64,000 bases of DNA from Streptomyces sp. NBC_01298 (GCF_035978755.1 NZ_CP108414.1:3348001-3412000), one strand, 5' to 3'; counted from the first letter of the stretch, positions 25,837-34,546 are shown. Notes: generated by a model from the letters alone, not told the origin. Numbers and translations: made by a program.

Positions 25837-25886
25837 GAGGAAGGGGCCCGCGGCGATGGAATTCCATCGCCGCGGGCCCCTTCCTC
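25837..25886. terminator. Perfect 50-bp palindromic bidirectional terminator
   Basis: Arms GAGGAAGGGGCCCGCGGCGA... of 23 bp flank AATT with no mismatch, between the convergent mrp and hypothetical genes. Confidence 0.92.
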
Positions 25887-25893
25887 GTACGTC

Positions 25894-26598
25894 CTACTCG
25901 TACGCCGCCAGGTCCCCGATCACCGAGAAGCCGAGCCCGTACGCGCTCATCCCGCGCCCGTAGGCTCCGAGGTGCACCCCGCTCCCGGTCGATCCGGCCA
26001 GGACCCACCCGAACTCCGACTCGCGGTAGTGGAACGGCGTCGGCTCCCCGTCCACCGGCAGCGACAGCGTCGACCAGTCCGGCCCCGCGAGGTCGTCCGC
26101 GAGCTCCCACGCCGCCTCGGTCTGCTGGTCGAGCCAGTCGTCGCGCAGGCTGTGGTCCATCTGCCCCGGCCAGCTGTAGGCCAGCAGCCCCGAGCCGGCC
26201 AGCCAGGCCGCCGAGGAGACCGAGGTGGCCTCCAGGACGCCGGTGCCGTCGGCGGTGCGCCGCAGCGGGTTGCTGGCCACGGTGACGACCACCGCGAAGC
26301 GCTCCTTCTCCCCGGTGGCGATCTCGCCGCGGGCGGAGGGCTCGTCCCCGTGACCGGTCGAGCCGTGCTCCACGCTGCCGTCGGCGCCGGCGGCGACCTG
26401 CATCAGCCAGCGGGGGCCGGCGAAGGCCCCGTCCAGGCCGTACCAGGGGAAGTCCGCCCGCAGGTACCCCTCGGCCGCCCGGCGGGCGGCAGGGACGGGC
26501 GGGGCGGCCGCGTCCGGGGACTGCGGAGGGTCCTGGGGTGCGGGCGTCTGCGCCTCGGCGGGCTGCGTGCCTACCCGGCTACTGCGCGTCGTCTCCAT
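25894..26598 (-). CDS. Conserved hypothetical protein
   Basis: 234 aa. The first 40 residues are Pro/Ala/Gln-rich and probably disordered. A globular domain follows with many aromatic residues (YLRADFPWYGLDGAFAGPRW; EFGWVLAGSTGSGVHLGAYG) ending GLGFSVIGDLAAYE. No signal peptide, membrane helix or motif that I recognise. ATG start; next to tatB in the same direction with a 134-bp gap. Confidence 0.68.
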   Translation of the reverse strand: METTRSSRVGTQPAEAQTPAPQDPPQSPDAAAPPVPAARRAAEGYLRADFPWYGLDGAFAGPRWLMQVAAGADGSVEHGSTGHGDEPSARGEIATGEKERFAVVVTVASNPLRRTADGTGVLEATSVSSAAWLAGSGLLAYSWPGQMDHSLRDDWLDQQTEAAWELADDLAGPDWSTLSLPVDGEPTPFHYRESEFGWVLAGSTGSGVHLGAYGRGMSAYGLGFSVIGDLAAYE

Positions 26599-26732
26599 CG
26601 ATACGGCCTCTCGTTCCGTGGGCTCCGGAACGGCCCACCCCCCTCGGGCGTCCTGGATCCGGACTCAAAGGAGGATAGCCACCGGACCGCGGTTCGCCGG
26701 GCAGGCGGGCGCGCGCGTGGTCCCGGGTGGCG

Positions 26733-27182
26733 TCAGGTCGCGTCGGCGTCGAAGCGCGTGAGCTGCTCCTGCGCCGGGGCCGCGGGCTTCTTGACCATGT
26801 CCGGTCCGGCGCCCGGCGTGGCGCCGGGGAGGGTGCCGGCGGCGGCCGCGGCCGCGTCGGACTCGTTGCCGTTGACCACGTCGGTGACGTCGTTGAGTTC
26901 CTTGCGGAGATCGAAACTGCTCCGGATCTCCTTGAGGTCCTCGTTCTCGGTCAGCTGCTTGCGGATGAAGTTCTTCGGGTTCAGGTCCTCGAACTCGAAG
27001 TCCTTGAACTCCGGGCCGAGCTCGGAGCGGATGTCCTGCTTCGCGCTGTCGGAGAACGCGCGGATCTTCCGGATGACGCCCGTGATGTCCTGGATGACCT
27101 TGGGCAGCTTGTCCGGGCCGAAGATGAGAATGCCGAGCACCACGATCGTGACCAGCTCGAGTGCGCCTATGTCGTTGAACAC
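26733..27182 (-). CDS. tatB: Sec-independent translocase subunit TatB
   Basis: 149 aa. The N-terminal membrane helix and hinge (FNDIGALELVTIVVLGILIF then GPDKLPKVIQD) are the TatA/B signature; the amphipathic helix and the long charged tail (SAKQDIRSELGPEFKDFEFE) indicate TatB rather than TatA. Works with TatC in folded-protein export. The GTG was chosen for GAGGAG about 9 nt upstream and the correct start of the hydrophobic helix; a longer frame would add charged residues before it. Confidence 0.92.
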   Translation of the reverse strand: MFNDIGALELVTIVVLGILIFGPDKLPKVIQDITGVIRKIRAFSDSAKQDIRSELGPEFKDFEFEDLNPKNFIRKQLTENEDLKEIRSSFDLRKELNDVTDVVNGNESDAAAAAAGTLPGATPGAGPDMVKKPAAPAQEQLTRFDADAT

Positions 27183-27300
27183 CTTGCCCCGCTCCTCGGC
27201 TCTCTTCACGTCAGGCCTGTCACACGGTACCCGGCCGGGTCCGCAGGCCAATACACCAGGACCGGCTGATTACCGGCCGGGTTCGGCTTTCACCCGCCCG

Positions 27301-28731
27301 TCACGAACCGTTCGCCGATCCGAGGACCACCTCCAGCGTGCGCTCCCGTCCCTCGCGCAGCACGGTGAGGGTGAGCGGGTCGCCCGGCCGGTGGGCCCGG
27401 ATCTTGATCACGAGCTCGTCGCCGCCGTGCACCCGTACCCCGTCGACCTTGGTGATCACATCTCCCGGCTTGATCCCGGCACGGGCTCCGGGGCCGCCCG
27501 CGGTGACCGCCGGCTTCCCGCCCTCGCCCTTCTCGCCCACCCGGGCCCCGTCCCCGGAGTAGTCCATGTCCAGGGTGACGCCGATGACGGGATGGGTGGC
27601 GCGGCCGGTGCGCATCAGCTCCTCCGCGACGCGCTTGCCCTGGTTCACCGGGATGGCGAAGCCGAGGCCGATGCTGCCGCGCTGCTGTCCGGAGCTGTCC
27701 CCGCCGTCGCCTCCGCGGATGGCGCTGTTGATGCCGATGACCTGGGCCCTGGCGTCGAGGAGCGGCCCGCCGGAGTTGCCGGGGTTGATGGGTGCGTCGG
27801 TCTGGAGCGCGTCGACGTAACTGACGTCGCTGCCGTCGCCCTTGTCGCCGCCCGCGGTGATGGGGCGGCCGGTGGCGCTGATGATTCCGGCGGTGACCGT
27901 GTTGGAGAGGTCGAAGGGGGCCCCGATGGCCACCACCGGGTCTCCGACCTTGACGTTCTCGGAGTTGCCGAGCGCGAGCGGCCGCAGGCCCCGTACCCCG
28001 TCCACCTTCACCACGGCCAGGTCGTAGCCGGTGTCGCCGCCGACCAGTTCGGCGGCGACGCTCTCGCCGGTGCTGAAGGTGACCGTTATGGTCCGGGCCC
28101 CGTTGACCACGTGGTTGTTGGTGAGGATGTGGCCCTGCCCGTCGAGGACGAAGCCTGTGCCGGTCGAGCTGCTCTCCGCGCCGTTGACGTGCAGGGTGAC
28201 CACGCCGGGCAGCGCGGCGGCGGCGATCCCGGCCACGCTGTCGGGAGCGCGGCCGCGGTCGGCGGGGGCCGCCTGCGGGAGTTCGAGGCGGGTACCGGCC
28301 CGCCGCTCGGCGAGGACGCCGGCGTAGCCGCCGATGCCGCCGGCCAGGAGGGCGATCCCGACGGCGAGGAGGACGCTGTGGCGCAGCCGCGGCCGGCGGG
28401 ATCCCGTCCTGCCGTGGTCCACCGGCTGGAGCGGCCGCACGTCCCACGGGTCGTACCGCGGCTCGGGCGCGGCCTCCGGCACGGCCGGCGGGGGCGGTAC
28501 GGGTTCCTCGCGCGCGGCGACGGTCCGCGCGGGCCGGCTCCACCACTGGGGCACCGGCGCGGGGGCCGGGGCAGGGGCCGCCTCCGGATCCGGCTCGGTG
28601 TGGGACGCGGATCGGGGAGGCGGGACGGAGGCCTCGTGCGCGCCGGCGGGCGCCGCGGGCCGGCTCCACCACCGGGGCGGCAGGGCGGCGACCGGATCCG
28701 CCGCCGGATCGGTCTGCTGACTGTCGGACAT
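27301..28731 (-). CDS. Membrane-anchored HtrA/DegP-like serine protease
   Basis: 476 aa. A cytoplasmic Pro-rich part with two PPRWWSRPA/VPQWWSRPA repeats precedes one membrane helix (VLLAVGIALLAGGIGGYAGV) and a secreted trypsin-like domain with His in TNNHVV, Asp in YDLAVVK and Ser in NPGNSGGPL. A C-terminal PDZ domain follows (AGIKPGDVITKVDGVRV; RPGDPLTLTVLREG). Envelope quality-control protease. ATG start. It lies next to tatB and the ECF sigma/anti-sigma pair, the usual envelope-stress neighbourhood. Confidence 0.93.
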   Translation of the reverse strand: MSDSQQTDPAADPVAALPPRWWSRPAAPAGAHEASVPPPRSASHTEPDPEAAPAPAPAPVPQWWSRPARTVAAREEPVPPPPAVPEAAPEPRYDPWDVRPLQPVDHGRTGSRRPRLRHSVLLAVGIALLAGGIGGYAGVLAERRAGTRLELPQAAPADRGRAPDSVAGIAAAALPGVVTLHVNGAESSSTGTGFVLDGQGHILTNNHVVNGARTITVTFSTGESVAAELVGGDTGYDLAVVKVDGVRGLRPLALGNSENVKVGDPVVAIGAPFDLSNTVTAGIISATGRPITAGGDKGDGSDVSYVDALQTDAPINPGNSGGPLLDARAQVIGINSAIRGGDGGDSSGQQRGSIGLGFAIPVNQGKRVAEELMRTGRATHPVIGVTLDMDYSGDGARVGEKGEGGKPAVTAGGPGARAGIKPGDVITKVDGVRVHGGDELVIKIRAHRPGDPLTLTVLREGRERTLEVVLGSANGS

Positions 28732-28904
28732 GGGCGCTCCCCGCCTACCTGTCGGTCTCCGCCGGCCGCCCGGGGCGGCGCATCTGGCGGAGATTCAACC
28801 AGGTCGCCCGTGCCGCCCGCCCCGGCGGGCCGAAGCACGGGCACCCGAACGGGACGGGACGCACCGAACGGCCAAGCCGGGCACGGCCCGGCGCGGGGGC
28901 CGGC

Positions 28905-29073
28905 CTAGGTCGTCTCTTTCGGATCTTGTCGGCCGAGTCCGCGGCGTCTGGCGCCGTGCCTGGGCGTGCTGTCGGGGCGCTCGCGTACTGGGCGTACGTG
29001 GTCGCCTCGACAGTGCGGCCAGGCGCGGTGCCAGACGCCGCGGGCCCGGCAAGATCCGAAAGAGACGGCCTAG
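28905..29073. mobile_element. Palindromic IS5-like miniature element (MITE), copy 2
   Basis: A 161-bp core is flanked by perfect CTAG duplications (28905-28908, 29070-29073). Its ends are inverted repeats of about 55 bp with few mismatches: GTCGTCTCTTTCGGATCTTG on the left, the complement of GCCGTCTCTTTCGGATCTTG on the right, continued by CCGCGGCGTCTGGCGCCG-like arms. There is no transposase frame. The right CTAG supplies the TAG stop of the anti-sigma gene. The IS5-type (YTAR target) source is inferred from the duplication sequence. Confidence 0.82.
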
Positions 29074-29747
29074 CGGTACAGGGAGACAGGGCGGGCGGAG
29101 GCCGACGCGGTCGGGCGGGACGGTGCCGGGGTCACGAGGGGGTTGACCGGGTGGAGCGTCGGGATGGTGCCCGGCTTCGGCAGCCGGTTCTCCCGGACCA
29201 CCGCGTCGAACACCGGGACGACGGGTCCCGTCCGCGCGGCCGGAGCCTCACCCCGGGCATTGGGCTCGACCGACTCGATCGGCAGCGTGCCGCCCAGCGC
29301 GATCGCGGCGAGCGACACCGCTCCGGCGGCCACGAAGGCGAAGCGGCGCCGCTGGCGGCCCACCTCGTGTATCCGGAAGCCCTGCTGCTGCGGCGCGGCG
29401 GCCGCGGGCGGCGCGTAGCCGAAGGACGGGAAGGGGTCGGCGCCCACAGGCGAACCGAAGTGGCCGGCAGGTCCTGACGGCCCGCTCGGGCCCTCGGGGC
29501 CGCCTCCGGGCAGCCCCTGCAACCGCGCCAGCAGCCCGGCCGACAGCGGAGGCGGCGCGCTCTCCACGAACATGGTCTTCAGACGCCGCTGCGCATCGGC
29601 CTCGGCCTTGCACCGGGCACACGTCGCCAGGTGCGCCAGGACCCGCTCGCGCGCGTCGTGGCTCAACTCCCCGTCCACGAGGGCGGCGAGCCGGTCGCCC
29701 AGATGGTGTTCGGCGGGCGACGGGGAGGACGGACTGATCCCGCTCAC
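29070..29747 (-). CDS. Zinc-binding (ZAS) anti-sigma factor
   Basis: 225 aa. [20 protein letters not shown] followed by HLATCARC forms the H-x3-C-x2-C zinc anti-sigma motif (about residues 14-49). A Pro/Gly-rich spacer, one membrane helix ([20 protein letters not shown]) and a short extracytoplasmic tail follow. The GTG start overlaps the sigma gene stop (GTGA). It would hold the ECF sigma at the membrane until stress. Stop codon lies in the miniature element's target duplication. Confidence 0.9.
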   Translation of the reverse strand: MSGISPSSPSPAEHHLGDRLAALVDGELSHDARERVLAHLATCARCKAEADAQRRLKTMFVESAPPPLSAGLLARLQGLPGGGPEGPSGPSGPAGHFGSPVGADPFPSFGYAPPAAAAPQQQGFRIHEVGRQRRRFAFVAAGAVSLAAIALGGTLPIESVEPNARGEAPAARTGPVVPVFDAVVRENRLPKPGTIPTLHPVNPLVTPAPSRPTASASARPVSLYR

Positions 29748-30523
29748 TCGGCTCCGCCCTCTCCCCCGGCGCCGGGGGCGCCCACCGCCACACCGGCCAG
29801 CGCGCGCTGCTCGGCACGGGCCTCGGGAGACCGGTGCTTGAGCGCCTTGCGCAGGTGGGAACGGCCTCGGTGGATACGGCTGCGCACGGTGCCGAGCTTC
29901 ACGCCGAGCGTGGCGGCGATCTCCTCGTACGACAGGCCCTCGATGTCACAGAGCACCACGGCCGCGCGGAACTCGGGCGCGAGGGTGTCCAGCGCCTGCT
30001 GCACGTCGGCGTCGAAGTGGGTGTCGTGCAGCACCTGCTGCGGGGACGGCTCACGGCTCGGCAGCCGCTCGGCGGCGTCGTCGGCGAGGGCGTCGAAACG
30101 GATCCGCTGCTTGCGGCGGACCATGTCGAGGAAGAGGTTCGTCGTGATCCGGTGCAGCCAGCCCTCGAACGTGCCGGGCGTGTACGTGGACAGCGAGCGG
30201 AAGACGCGGACGAACACTTCCTGCGTCAGGTCCTCGGCATCGTGCTGGTTGCCCGTCAGCCTGTAGGCGAGGCGGTAGACCCGCGCACTGTGCGTGCTGA
30301 CGATCTCCTCCCACGAGGGAGGGGTCCACGCCTGGGAGCCCGCATCGGCGGCGAACGTCGCGGTGGTTGCGGTGTCTACGGTGCGGAAACGGTCAGCAAT
30401 GTTGGTCACGGATTTCGGCTCACCGGCCGACCAGAAGAGGCGTCGGAGGACACCCCCACGATCCACAGGCGCAGCCGCACCTCCCCTGTCGGCTCTGGTG
30501 GTGTCCAGCGGAATCCCTACCAT
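29744..30523 (-). CDS. ECF RNA polymerase sigma factor (SigE-like)
   Basis: 259 aa. Region 2 ([50 protein letters not shown]) and region 4 ([40 protein letters not shown]) are complete. The N-terminal extension and sequence resemble the mycobacterial SigE group. The ATG at 30523 has GGGAGGGG upstream; longer starts do not. Coupled to its anti-sigma gene and followed by the HtrA-like protease gene. Confidence 0.92.
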   Translation of the reverse strand: MVGIPLDTTRADRGGAAAPVDRGGVLRRLFWSAGEPKSVTNIADRFRTVDTATTATFAADAGSQAWTPPSWEEIVSTHSARVYRLAYRLTGNQHDAEDLTQEVFVRVFRSLSTYTPGTFEGWLHRITTNLFLDMVRRKQRIRFDALADDAAERLPSREPSPQQVLHDTHFDADVQQALDTLAPEFRAAVVLCDIEGLSYEEIAATLGVKLGTVRSRIHRGRSHLRKALKHRSPEARAEQRALAGVAVGAPGAGGEGGAE

Positions 30524-30708
30524 AGCCACCCCTCCCGTCAGCTCTGGATAAGCATTTTTGCAGTAACTTTGCATGGGCTCCGGGCCCCAGGCCGCTCTTG
30601 CGTCTCTACTGCTCTCATCTCTTGCTTCAACGCCCGGTCCCATCTGCGGGTTCCCGACTCCAGCGGATACAGTCACCGTTGCGCCAACTATGGGGACAGG
30701 AGAGGGTC

Positions 30709-31341
30709 ATTACCGGCAACCGGCAGACGAGCTGGGCGTTCGCCGACGCGTTTGTCGCCGAAGACGACGCTCTGCGATGGGCCCGCGACCGGTCCAGGGA
30801 AGCGGGATTGCGTTCCGTCTCCCCCGGCACCGGGGCAGCGCTGCGCCTGCTCGCCGCCACCGCGGACGCCAAGGCGGTCGCCGAGATCGGCACCGGAACC
30901 GGCGTGTCCGGCATCCACCTCCTGCACGGAATGCGTGCGGACGGGGTGCTGACCACGGTGGATCCCGAAGCGGACCGGCAGGCCTTCGCCCGCCAGGCCT
31001 TCCGCGCGGCCGGCTTCGCGGGCAACCGCGCCCGCTTCATCCCGGGCCGCGCCCTGGACGTACTGCCCCGGCTGGCCGACGGCGGATACGACCTCGTCTT
31101 CTGCGACGGAGACCCGTCCGAGTCCCTCGACTACCTCGCTGAATCGTTGCGCCTGCTCCGCCCCGGCGGACTCGTCTGCTTCGAGGGAGTCTTCTCGGAC
31201 GGCCGTACGGTCGACTCCGCGGCCCAGCCGGTGGAAGTGCTCCGGGTACGCGAACTGCTGCGCACCGTCCGCGAGACCCCGGCCCTGGAGGCCGCCCTGC
31301 TCCCGGTGGGCGACGGCCTGCTGTGCGCGGTCCGGCGCTGA
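30709..31341 (+). CDS. O-methyltransferase (SAM-dependent)
   Basis: 210 aa. Class I Rossmann methyltransferase of the catechol/caffeoyl-CoA O-methyltransferase type: AEIGTGTGVSGIHLL (motif I), TTVDPEADRQAFA, and YDLVFCDGDPSES. The conserved beginning (TGNRQTSWAFADAFVAEDDA) is reached only from ATT at 30709, which has GGAG with 6-nt spacing; an in-frame TTG ten codons earlier has no ribosome site. Divergent from the sigma gene. Acceptor substrate unknown. Confidence 0.87.
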   Translation: MTGNRQTSWAFADAFVAEDDALRWARDRSREAGLRSVSPGTGAALRLLAATADAKAVAEIGTGTGVSGIHLLHGMRADGVLTTVDPEADRQAFARQAFRAAGFAGNRARFIPGRALDVLPRLADGGYDLVFCDGDPSESLDYLAESLRLLRPGGLVCFEGVFSDGRTVDSAAQPVEVLRVRELLRTVRETPALEAALLPVGDGLLCAVRR

Positions 31342-31370
31342 GCCGAGCGGGTCAGCGCGGCAGCGCGAAG

Positions 31371-31461
31371 GTCGGCGCAGTAGGTCGGCGCAGTAGGTCG
31401 GCGCAGTAGGTCAGCGCAGTAGGTCAGCGCAGTAGGTCAGCGCAGTAGGTCAGCGCAGCAG
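31371..31461. repeat. Seven tandem 13-bp repeats at a gene end
   Basis: GTCGGCGCAGTAG occurs three times, GTCAGCGCAGTAG three times, then a variant. The minus-strand PAP2-like gene stops within the last units. Confidence 0.9.
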
Positions 31462-32067
31462 CGCGAAGGTCAGCGCGGCCGTACCGCCCAAGGCGGTGCC
31501 GGCGAGGAGCTGCGCCGCGGTGTGCGCCTTCAGGATCAGCCGGGACCAGCCCACGCCGGCGGCGATCAGTACGGCGGGGAGCACCACCGGGCCGAAGACC
31601 AGCAGCAGGACCATCACGGTGCCGCCGGCCACCGACATGTGGATGGATATCTGCCAGCCGACCGTCACCAGCAGCGAGGAGACGAGGCCGACCAGCATCG
31701 CGACGACGAGCGCGAAGACGTCGGCCGGGGCGCCGAGCACCCGCAGGAGGGTGATCCCGGCGACGACCGAGACCAGACTCAGCCCCATCGGGACGACCCG
31801 CTGGCGCCGGACCCGGATGTGCTGGTCGGTCAGCGCCCCGCGCCGGACCCCGAGCAGCACGATCCCGATCGGGACCATTCCGCAGAACAGGGCGGCGAGC
31901 AGCCCCCAGCCGAGGCCGGACCACGAACCCGTGCTGTGCCAGCCGACGAGCAGGAGCTGGGCCACCACCAGGTTCGCCGGGGCCAGGCCCTCCGTGAGGA
32001 CCCGGGCCGCCTTCTCGCGGGGCGTGGAGTCGGCGAAGGAGGGCGGAACGGGTGGCGAGAAGGTCAC
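31450..32067 (-). CDS. PAP2-like integral membrane phosphatase
   Basis: 205 aa with about six helices. Two regions match PAP2-type phosphatases loosely: QISIHMSVAGGTVMVLLLVF (in place of the PSGH motif) and SRLILKAHTAAQLLAGTALG (like SR..x.H...D.LAG). The SGH triad is degenerate, so activity is uncertain. The GTG (VTFSPPVPPSFAD) with CGGAG upstream is preferred; the upstream frame consists of GGGTGC hexamer repeats (32100-32132). Its stop lies inside the 13-bp repeats. Confidence 0.75.
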   Translation of the reverse strand: MTFSPPVPPSFADSTPREKAARVLTEGLAPANLVVAQLLLVGWHSTGSWSGLGWGLLAALFCGMVPIGIVLLGVRRGALTDQHIRVRRQRVVPMGLSLVSVVAGITLLRVLGAPADVFALVVAMLVGLVSSLLVTVGWQISIHMSVAGGTVMVLLLVFGPVVLPAVLIAAGVGWSRLILKAHTAAQLLAGTALGGTAALTFALLR

Positions 32068-32139
32068 GGCGCGGCTCCGGCGATCACGGGTGCGGACACG
32101 GACACGGGTGCGGGTGCGGGTGCGGGTGCGGGTACACAA

Positions 32140-32174
32140 CACTGCCCCGACCGCTTGGCGCGGCCGGGGCAGTG
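32140..32174 (-). terminator. Terminator of the DUF3117 gene
   Basis: 10-bp perfect stem CACTGCCCCG/CGGGGCAGTG, 15-nt loop, 41 bp beyond the stop. Confidence 0.75.
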
Positions 32175-32215
32175 CAGAGAATGCAGCGAAAGTACTGTCA
32201 GTTATCCCTGGGGGA

Positions 32216-32383
32216 TCAGCCGACGACCTTCTTCAGGGCGTCACCCAGGGCGTCCGCCTCGTCCGGAGTCAGCTCGACGACGAGCCGACCGCCGCCCTCG
32301 AGCGGTACGCGCATGACGATGCCCCGCCCCTCCTTGGTGACCTCGAGCGGGCCGTCGCCCGTCCGCGGCTTCATGGCCGCCAT
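32216..32383 (-). CDS. DUF3117 protein
   Basis: 55 aa, MAAMKPRTGDGPLEVTKEGR..., ending LTPDEADALGDALKKVVG: a near-invariant short actinobacterial protein (DUF3117). The ATG has GGAAGGGG 7 nt upstream; longer frames are not conserved in style. Function unknown; divergent from the enoyl-CoA hydratase gene. Confidence 0.93.
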   Translation of the reverse strand: MAAMKPRTGDGPLEVTKEGRGIVMRVPLEGGGRLVVELTPDEADALGDALKKVVG

Positions 32384-32714
32384 GCTCGTTCCCCTTCCTG
32401 AAACCAGTTCATCGTCAGCCGACGGCCCCATTCAGGCGCCTAGTACCCGGCATCGAACACATTGCTTCCAGGCCATTATCCCGCATGTCAGGACCCGATG
32501 ACCAACATCGGCTGGGAACGCTTGTGCAACGCGCTTGACCAAAACCACTCATTTCGGGGACACGCCTGCGATACTTCGCCGCCGCGGCACGACTCTGCCC
32601 TTCCGTTTATTTGACGCACATCACATGTGCGACCCCCGTCCGGTCCGCCATGCTGACCTTTGCACCGGCCGGTACCGGCCGGTAGCCAGCCCGCGACGAA
32701 GGGGGACCCCCGCC
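32384..32714 (+). promoter_or_regulatory. Divergent promoter region with two palindromes
   Basis: 331 bp without a gene. It contains the inverted repeat GCACAT-CAC-ATGTGC (32616-32630) just after TTTATTTGAC, and the perfect palindrome CCGGCCGGTACCGGCCGG (32669-32686) 28 bp before the hydratase ATG. Both are plausible regulator sites; which protein binds is unknown. Confidence 0.5.
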
Positions 32715-33518
32715 ATGGCCGACAGCGTGCTCTACGAAGTGACCGACGGACTCGCGACCATCACGATCAACCGTCCCGAGGCCATGAACGCCATGAACAC
32801 CGAGGCCAAGGTCGCCCTGCGCGACGCGGCCCGGGCGGCGGCCGCGGATCCCGCGGTACGGGCGGTCCTGCTCACCGCGGCCGGCAACCGGGCGTTCTGC
32901 GTGGGCCAGGACCTCAAGGAACACGTCGGGTTCCTCGCGGCCGACCGGGAGCACGGCTCCTCGCTGACCATGAACACGGTCGCGGAGCACTACAACCCGA
33001 TCGTCCGGGCGCTGACGGAGATGCCGAAGCCGGTGGTCGCGGGCGTGAACGGGGTCGCGGCGGGCGCGGGCTTCGGCTTCGCCCTGGCGGCGGACTTCCG
33101 CGTGGTCGCGGACACCGCCTCCTTCAACACCTCCTTCGCGGGGGTCGCCCTGACGGCCGACTCGGGCGTCTCGTGGACGCTGCCCCGCCTGATCGGCGGC
33201 TCGCGCGCCTCCGATCTGCTGCTCTTCCCCCGGTCCGTGAAGGCCCAGGAGGCGCTGGACCTGGGCATCGCGAACCGCGTCGTCCCCTCGGACGAGCTGG
33301 CGGCCGAGGCGCTTGCCGTGGCCCAGCGGCTGGCCGAAGGCCCGACGGTCGCCTACGCGGCGCTAAAGGAGTCCCTGGCGTACGGGGCCTCCCGGTCGCT
33401 CTCTGAGGCGCTGGACCAGGAGGACGTCCTCCAGGCCCGTGCCGGGGCCTCCGAAGACCACGGCATCGCCGTGGCGGCCTTCCTCGCGAAGGAAGCTCCG
33501 CGCTACCTGGGCCGCTAG
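32715..33518 (+). CDS. Enoyl-CoA hydratase/isomerase family protein
   Basis: 267 aa crotonase-fold enzyme. Oxyanion-hole segments AFCVGQDLKEHV and NGVAAGAGFGFALAADFRVV are present; the second lacks the first catalytic Glu of classic hydratases (position shows Ala/Asp), suggesting an isomerase or other crotonase activity. ATG with AAGGGGGA upstream. It is the last recognisable chromosomal gene before the prophage. Confidence 0.9.
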   Translation: MADSVLYEVTDGLATITINRPEAMNAMNTEAKVALRDAARAAAADPAVRAVLLTAAGNRAFCVGQDLKEHVGFLAADREHGSSLTMNTVAEHYNPIVRALTEMPKPVVAGVNGVAAGAGFGFALAADFRVVADTASFNTSFAGVALTADSGVSWTLPRLIGGSRASDLLLFPRSVKAQEALDLGIANRVVPSDELAAEALAVAQRLAEGPTVAYAALKESLAYGASRSLSEALDQEDVLQARAGASEDHGIAVAAFLAKEAPRYLGR

Positions 33519-33749
33519 CGGCTCCGCCGGGCGAACCGGGCACCGCTGCGCGGGTGCGGGTGCCGCTGAGCGGGGCGAAGTCCCCTACCCGCCCTTCGCC
33601 CGTTCCCCGGGCTGCGCCCGGACCCCTCCTGGGGCTCCGCCCCGGGGGACCCTACACCCCGGGACCTAGAAAAACAGCAGGTCCGGGCATGCGAAAAGCC
33701 CCGCCCGACACGTGGTCGGACGGGGCTCGTCGTACTGTCTGAGGCTCGG
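33519..33749. other. Chromosome-prophage junction zone (candidate attL)
   Basis: Up to about 33660 the sequence is typical streptomycete extragenic repeat (CCCCTACCCGCCCTTCGCCC; GGGGCTCCGCCCC). From 33661 it changes to GGGACCTAGAAAAACAGC followed by AGGTCC, an interrupted inverted repeat, and then phage-like terminator and genes of lower GC. No tRNA lies here. The crossover would be in about 33655-33690; attR is outside the window so a shared core cannot be shown. Confidence 0.45.
33697..33727 (-). terminator. Terminator at the prophage left end
   Basis: AGCCCCG/CGGGGCT outer stem with CCGAC/GTCGG inner stem; on the minus strand it is followed by TTTTCG. It ends the leftmost phage operon. 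Confidence 0.8.
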
Positions 33750-34058
33750 CTACAGGGCAGCGTCGATGTCTGCCCGATCAGCGCGCCATGCCTTCTCGTA
33801 GCGTTCCCTGTCGCGCTTGAGACGCTTCTCCGGGGTCATGTCGTCTTCTACATACTCAGCCCGCTTGAGTGCGAGTAGGGCCGCGCGCTCCATGCCCGCA
33901 ACGGTCTGCCGCACCGTCTTGTGTTGGGCAGGCTTGTTGTCGCGCTCCGAGCGGAGATACAGCCCCCATGCGTCACACAGGATGTCCGCGTACGTCGCCG
34001 ATACTTCCTCGGTGAGTTCCTGGTGCAGGTACTGCCGCTCACGTGATGCAAGAGCCAT
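33750..34058 (-). CDS. Phage hypothetical protein
   Basis: 102 aa, highly charged and helical (RERQYLHQELTEEVSATYAD; DDMTPEKRLKRDRERYEKAW). No membrane segment or known motif. ATG preceded by GGGAGGGG about 9 nt upstream. First gene inside the element, followed by a terminator. Confidence 0.65.
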   Translation of the reverse strand: MALASRERQYLHQELTEEVSATYADILCDAWGLYLRSERDNKPAQHKTVRQTVAGMERAALLALKRAEYVEDDMTPEKRLKRDRERYEKAWRADRADIDAAL

Positions 34059-34120
34059 CGTCGGCCCCTCCCTTCTGTTCCGTACCGATGGTGTCAGCCG
34101 ACACTGTCACTGCGGGCTGA

Positions 34121-34546
34121 TCAGCCGCAGAACGATGACTTAACGGCGGTCACGATGCGCGCTGCCTGGTCGTCAGTGAGGCTCGGTACGGTGCCCCCTA
34201 CGAACCGTGCCTTTGCGTTGGTCTGCACGGTCGCCGCATCCTTGCCGCTCTTGATCTCCTGGCAGACGTTCCGCGCCCGATCAACGGCCTTGTCTTCCTT
34301 GGCCACTAGCCCCGGCTCTACGGCCCGGAGAGCGGCTATCAGGGCTTCGGTCTGCACAGCGTCCGGCGACGGAATGGCGGCAGGCTTCGACGGTTCCGGG
34401 CTCGGCTTGTCTGCGGGCTTGGCTGCCGCTGTGGCGCTCGGCTTGCCCTCGGGCTTAGCCGTGGCGGGCTCGTCTTCAAACAGGCTCAGCACTCCGCCGA
34501 ACGCGAGCACTGCCGCGCCAACGATGATCCACGTCTTACGTTCCAT
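34121..34546 (-). CDS. Membrane-anchored protein with DUF732-like C-terminus
   Basis: 141 aa. MERKTWIIVGAAVLAFGGVL is an N-terminal membrane anchor; a Lys/Pro/Ala linker (KPEGKPSATAAAKPADKPSP) leads to an extracytoplasmic helical domain with two Cys (ARNVCQEIKSG; VKSSFCG). Spacing and ending resemble the DUF732 family, mostly known in mycobacteria. ATG with GGGGG upstream. Role in the phage unknown; surface location is the useful inference. Confidence 0.62.
   Translation of the reverse strand: MERKTWIIVGAAVLAFGGVLSLFEDEPATAKPEGKPSATAAAKPADKPSPEPSKPAAIPSPDAVQTEALIAALRAVEPGLVAKEDKAVDRARNVCQEIKSGKDAATVQTNAKARFVGGTVPSLTDDQAARIVTAVKSSFCG

Noticed and set aside
25972..28908. A 978-residue plus-strand open frame opposite tatB and the HtrA-like protease gene
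   Set aside because: Antisense shadow; the minus strand carries TatB and the complete protease triad with ribosome sites.
31371..31461. CRISPR-like array
   Set aside because: The 13-bp units are contiguous with no spacers; it is a simple tandem repeat.
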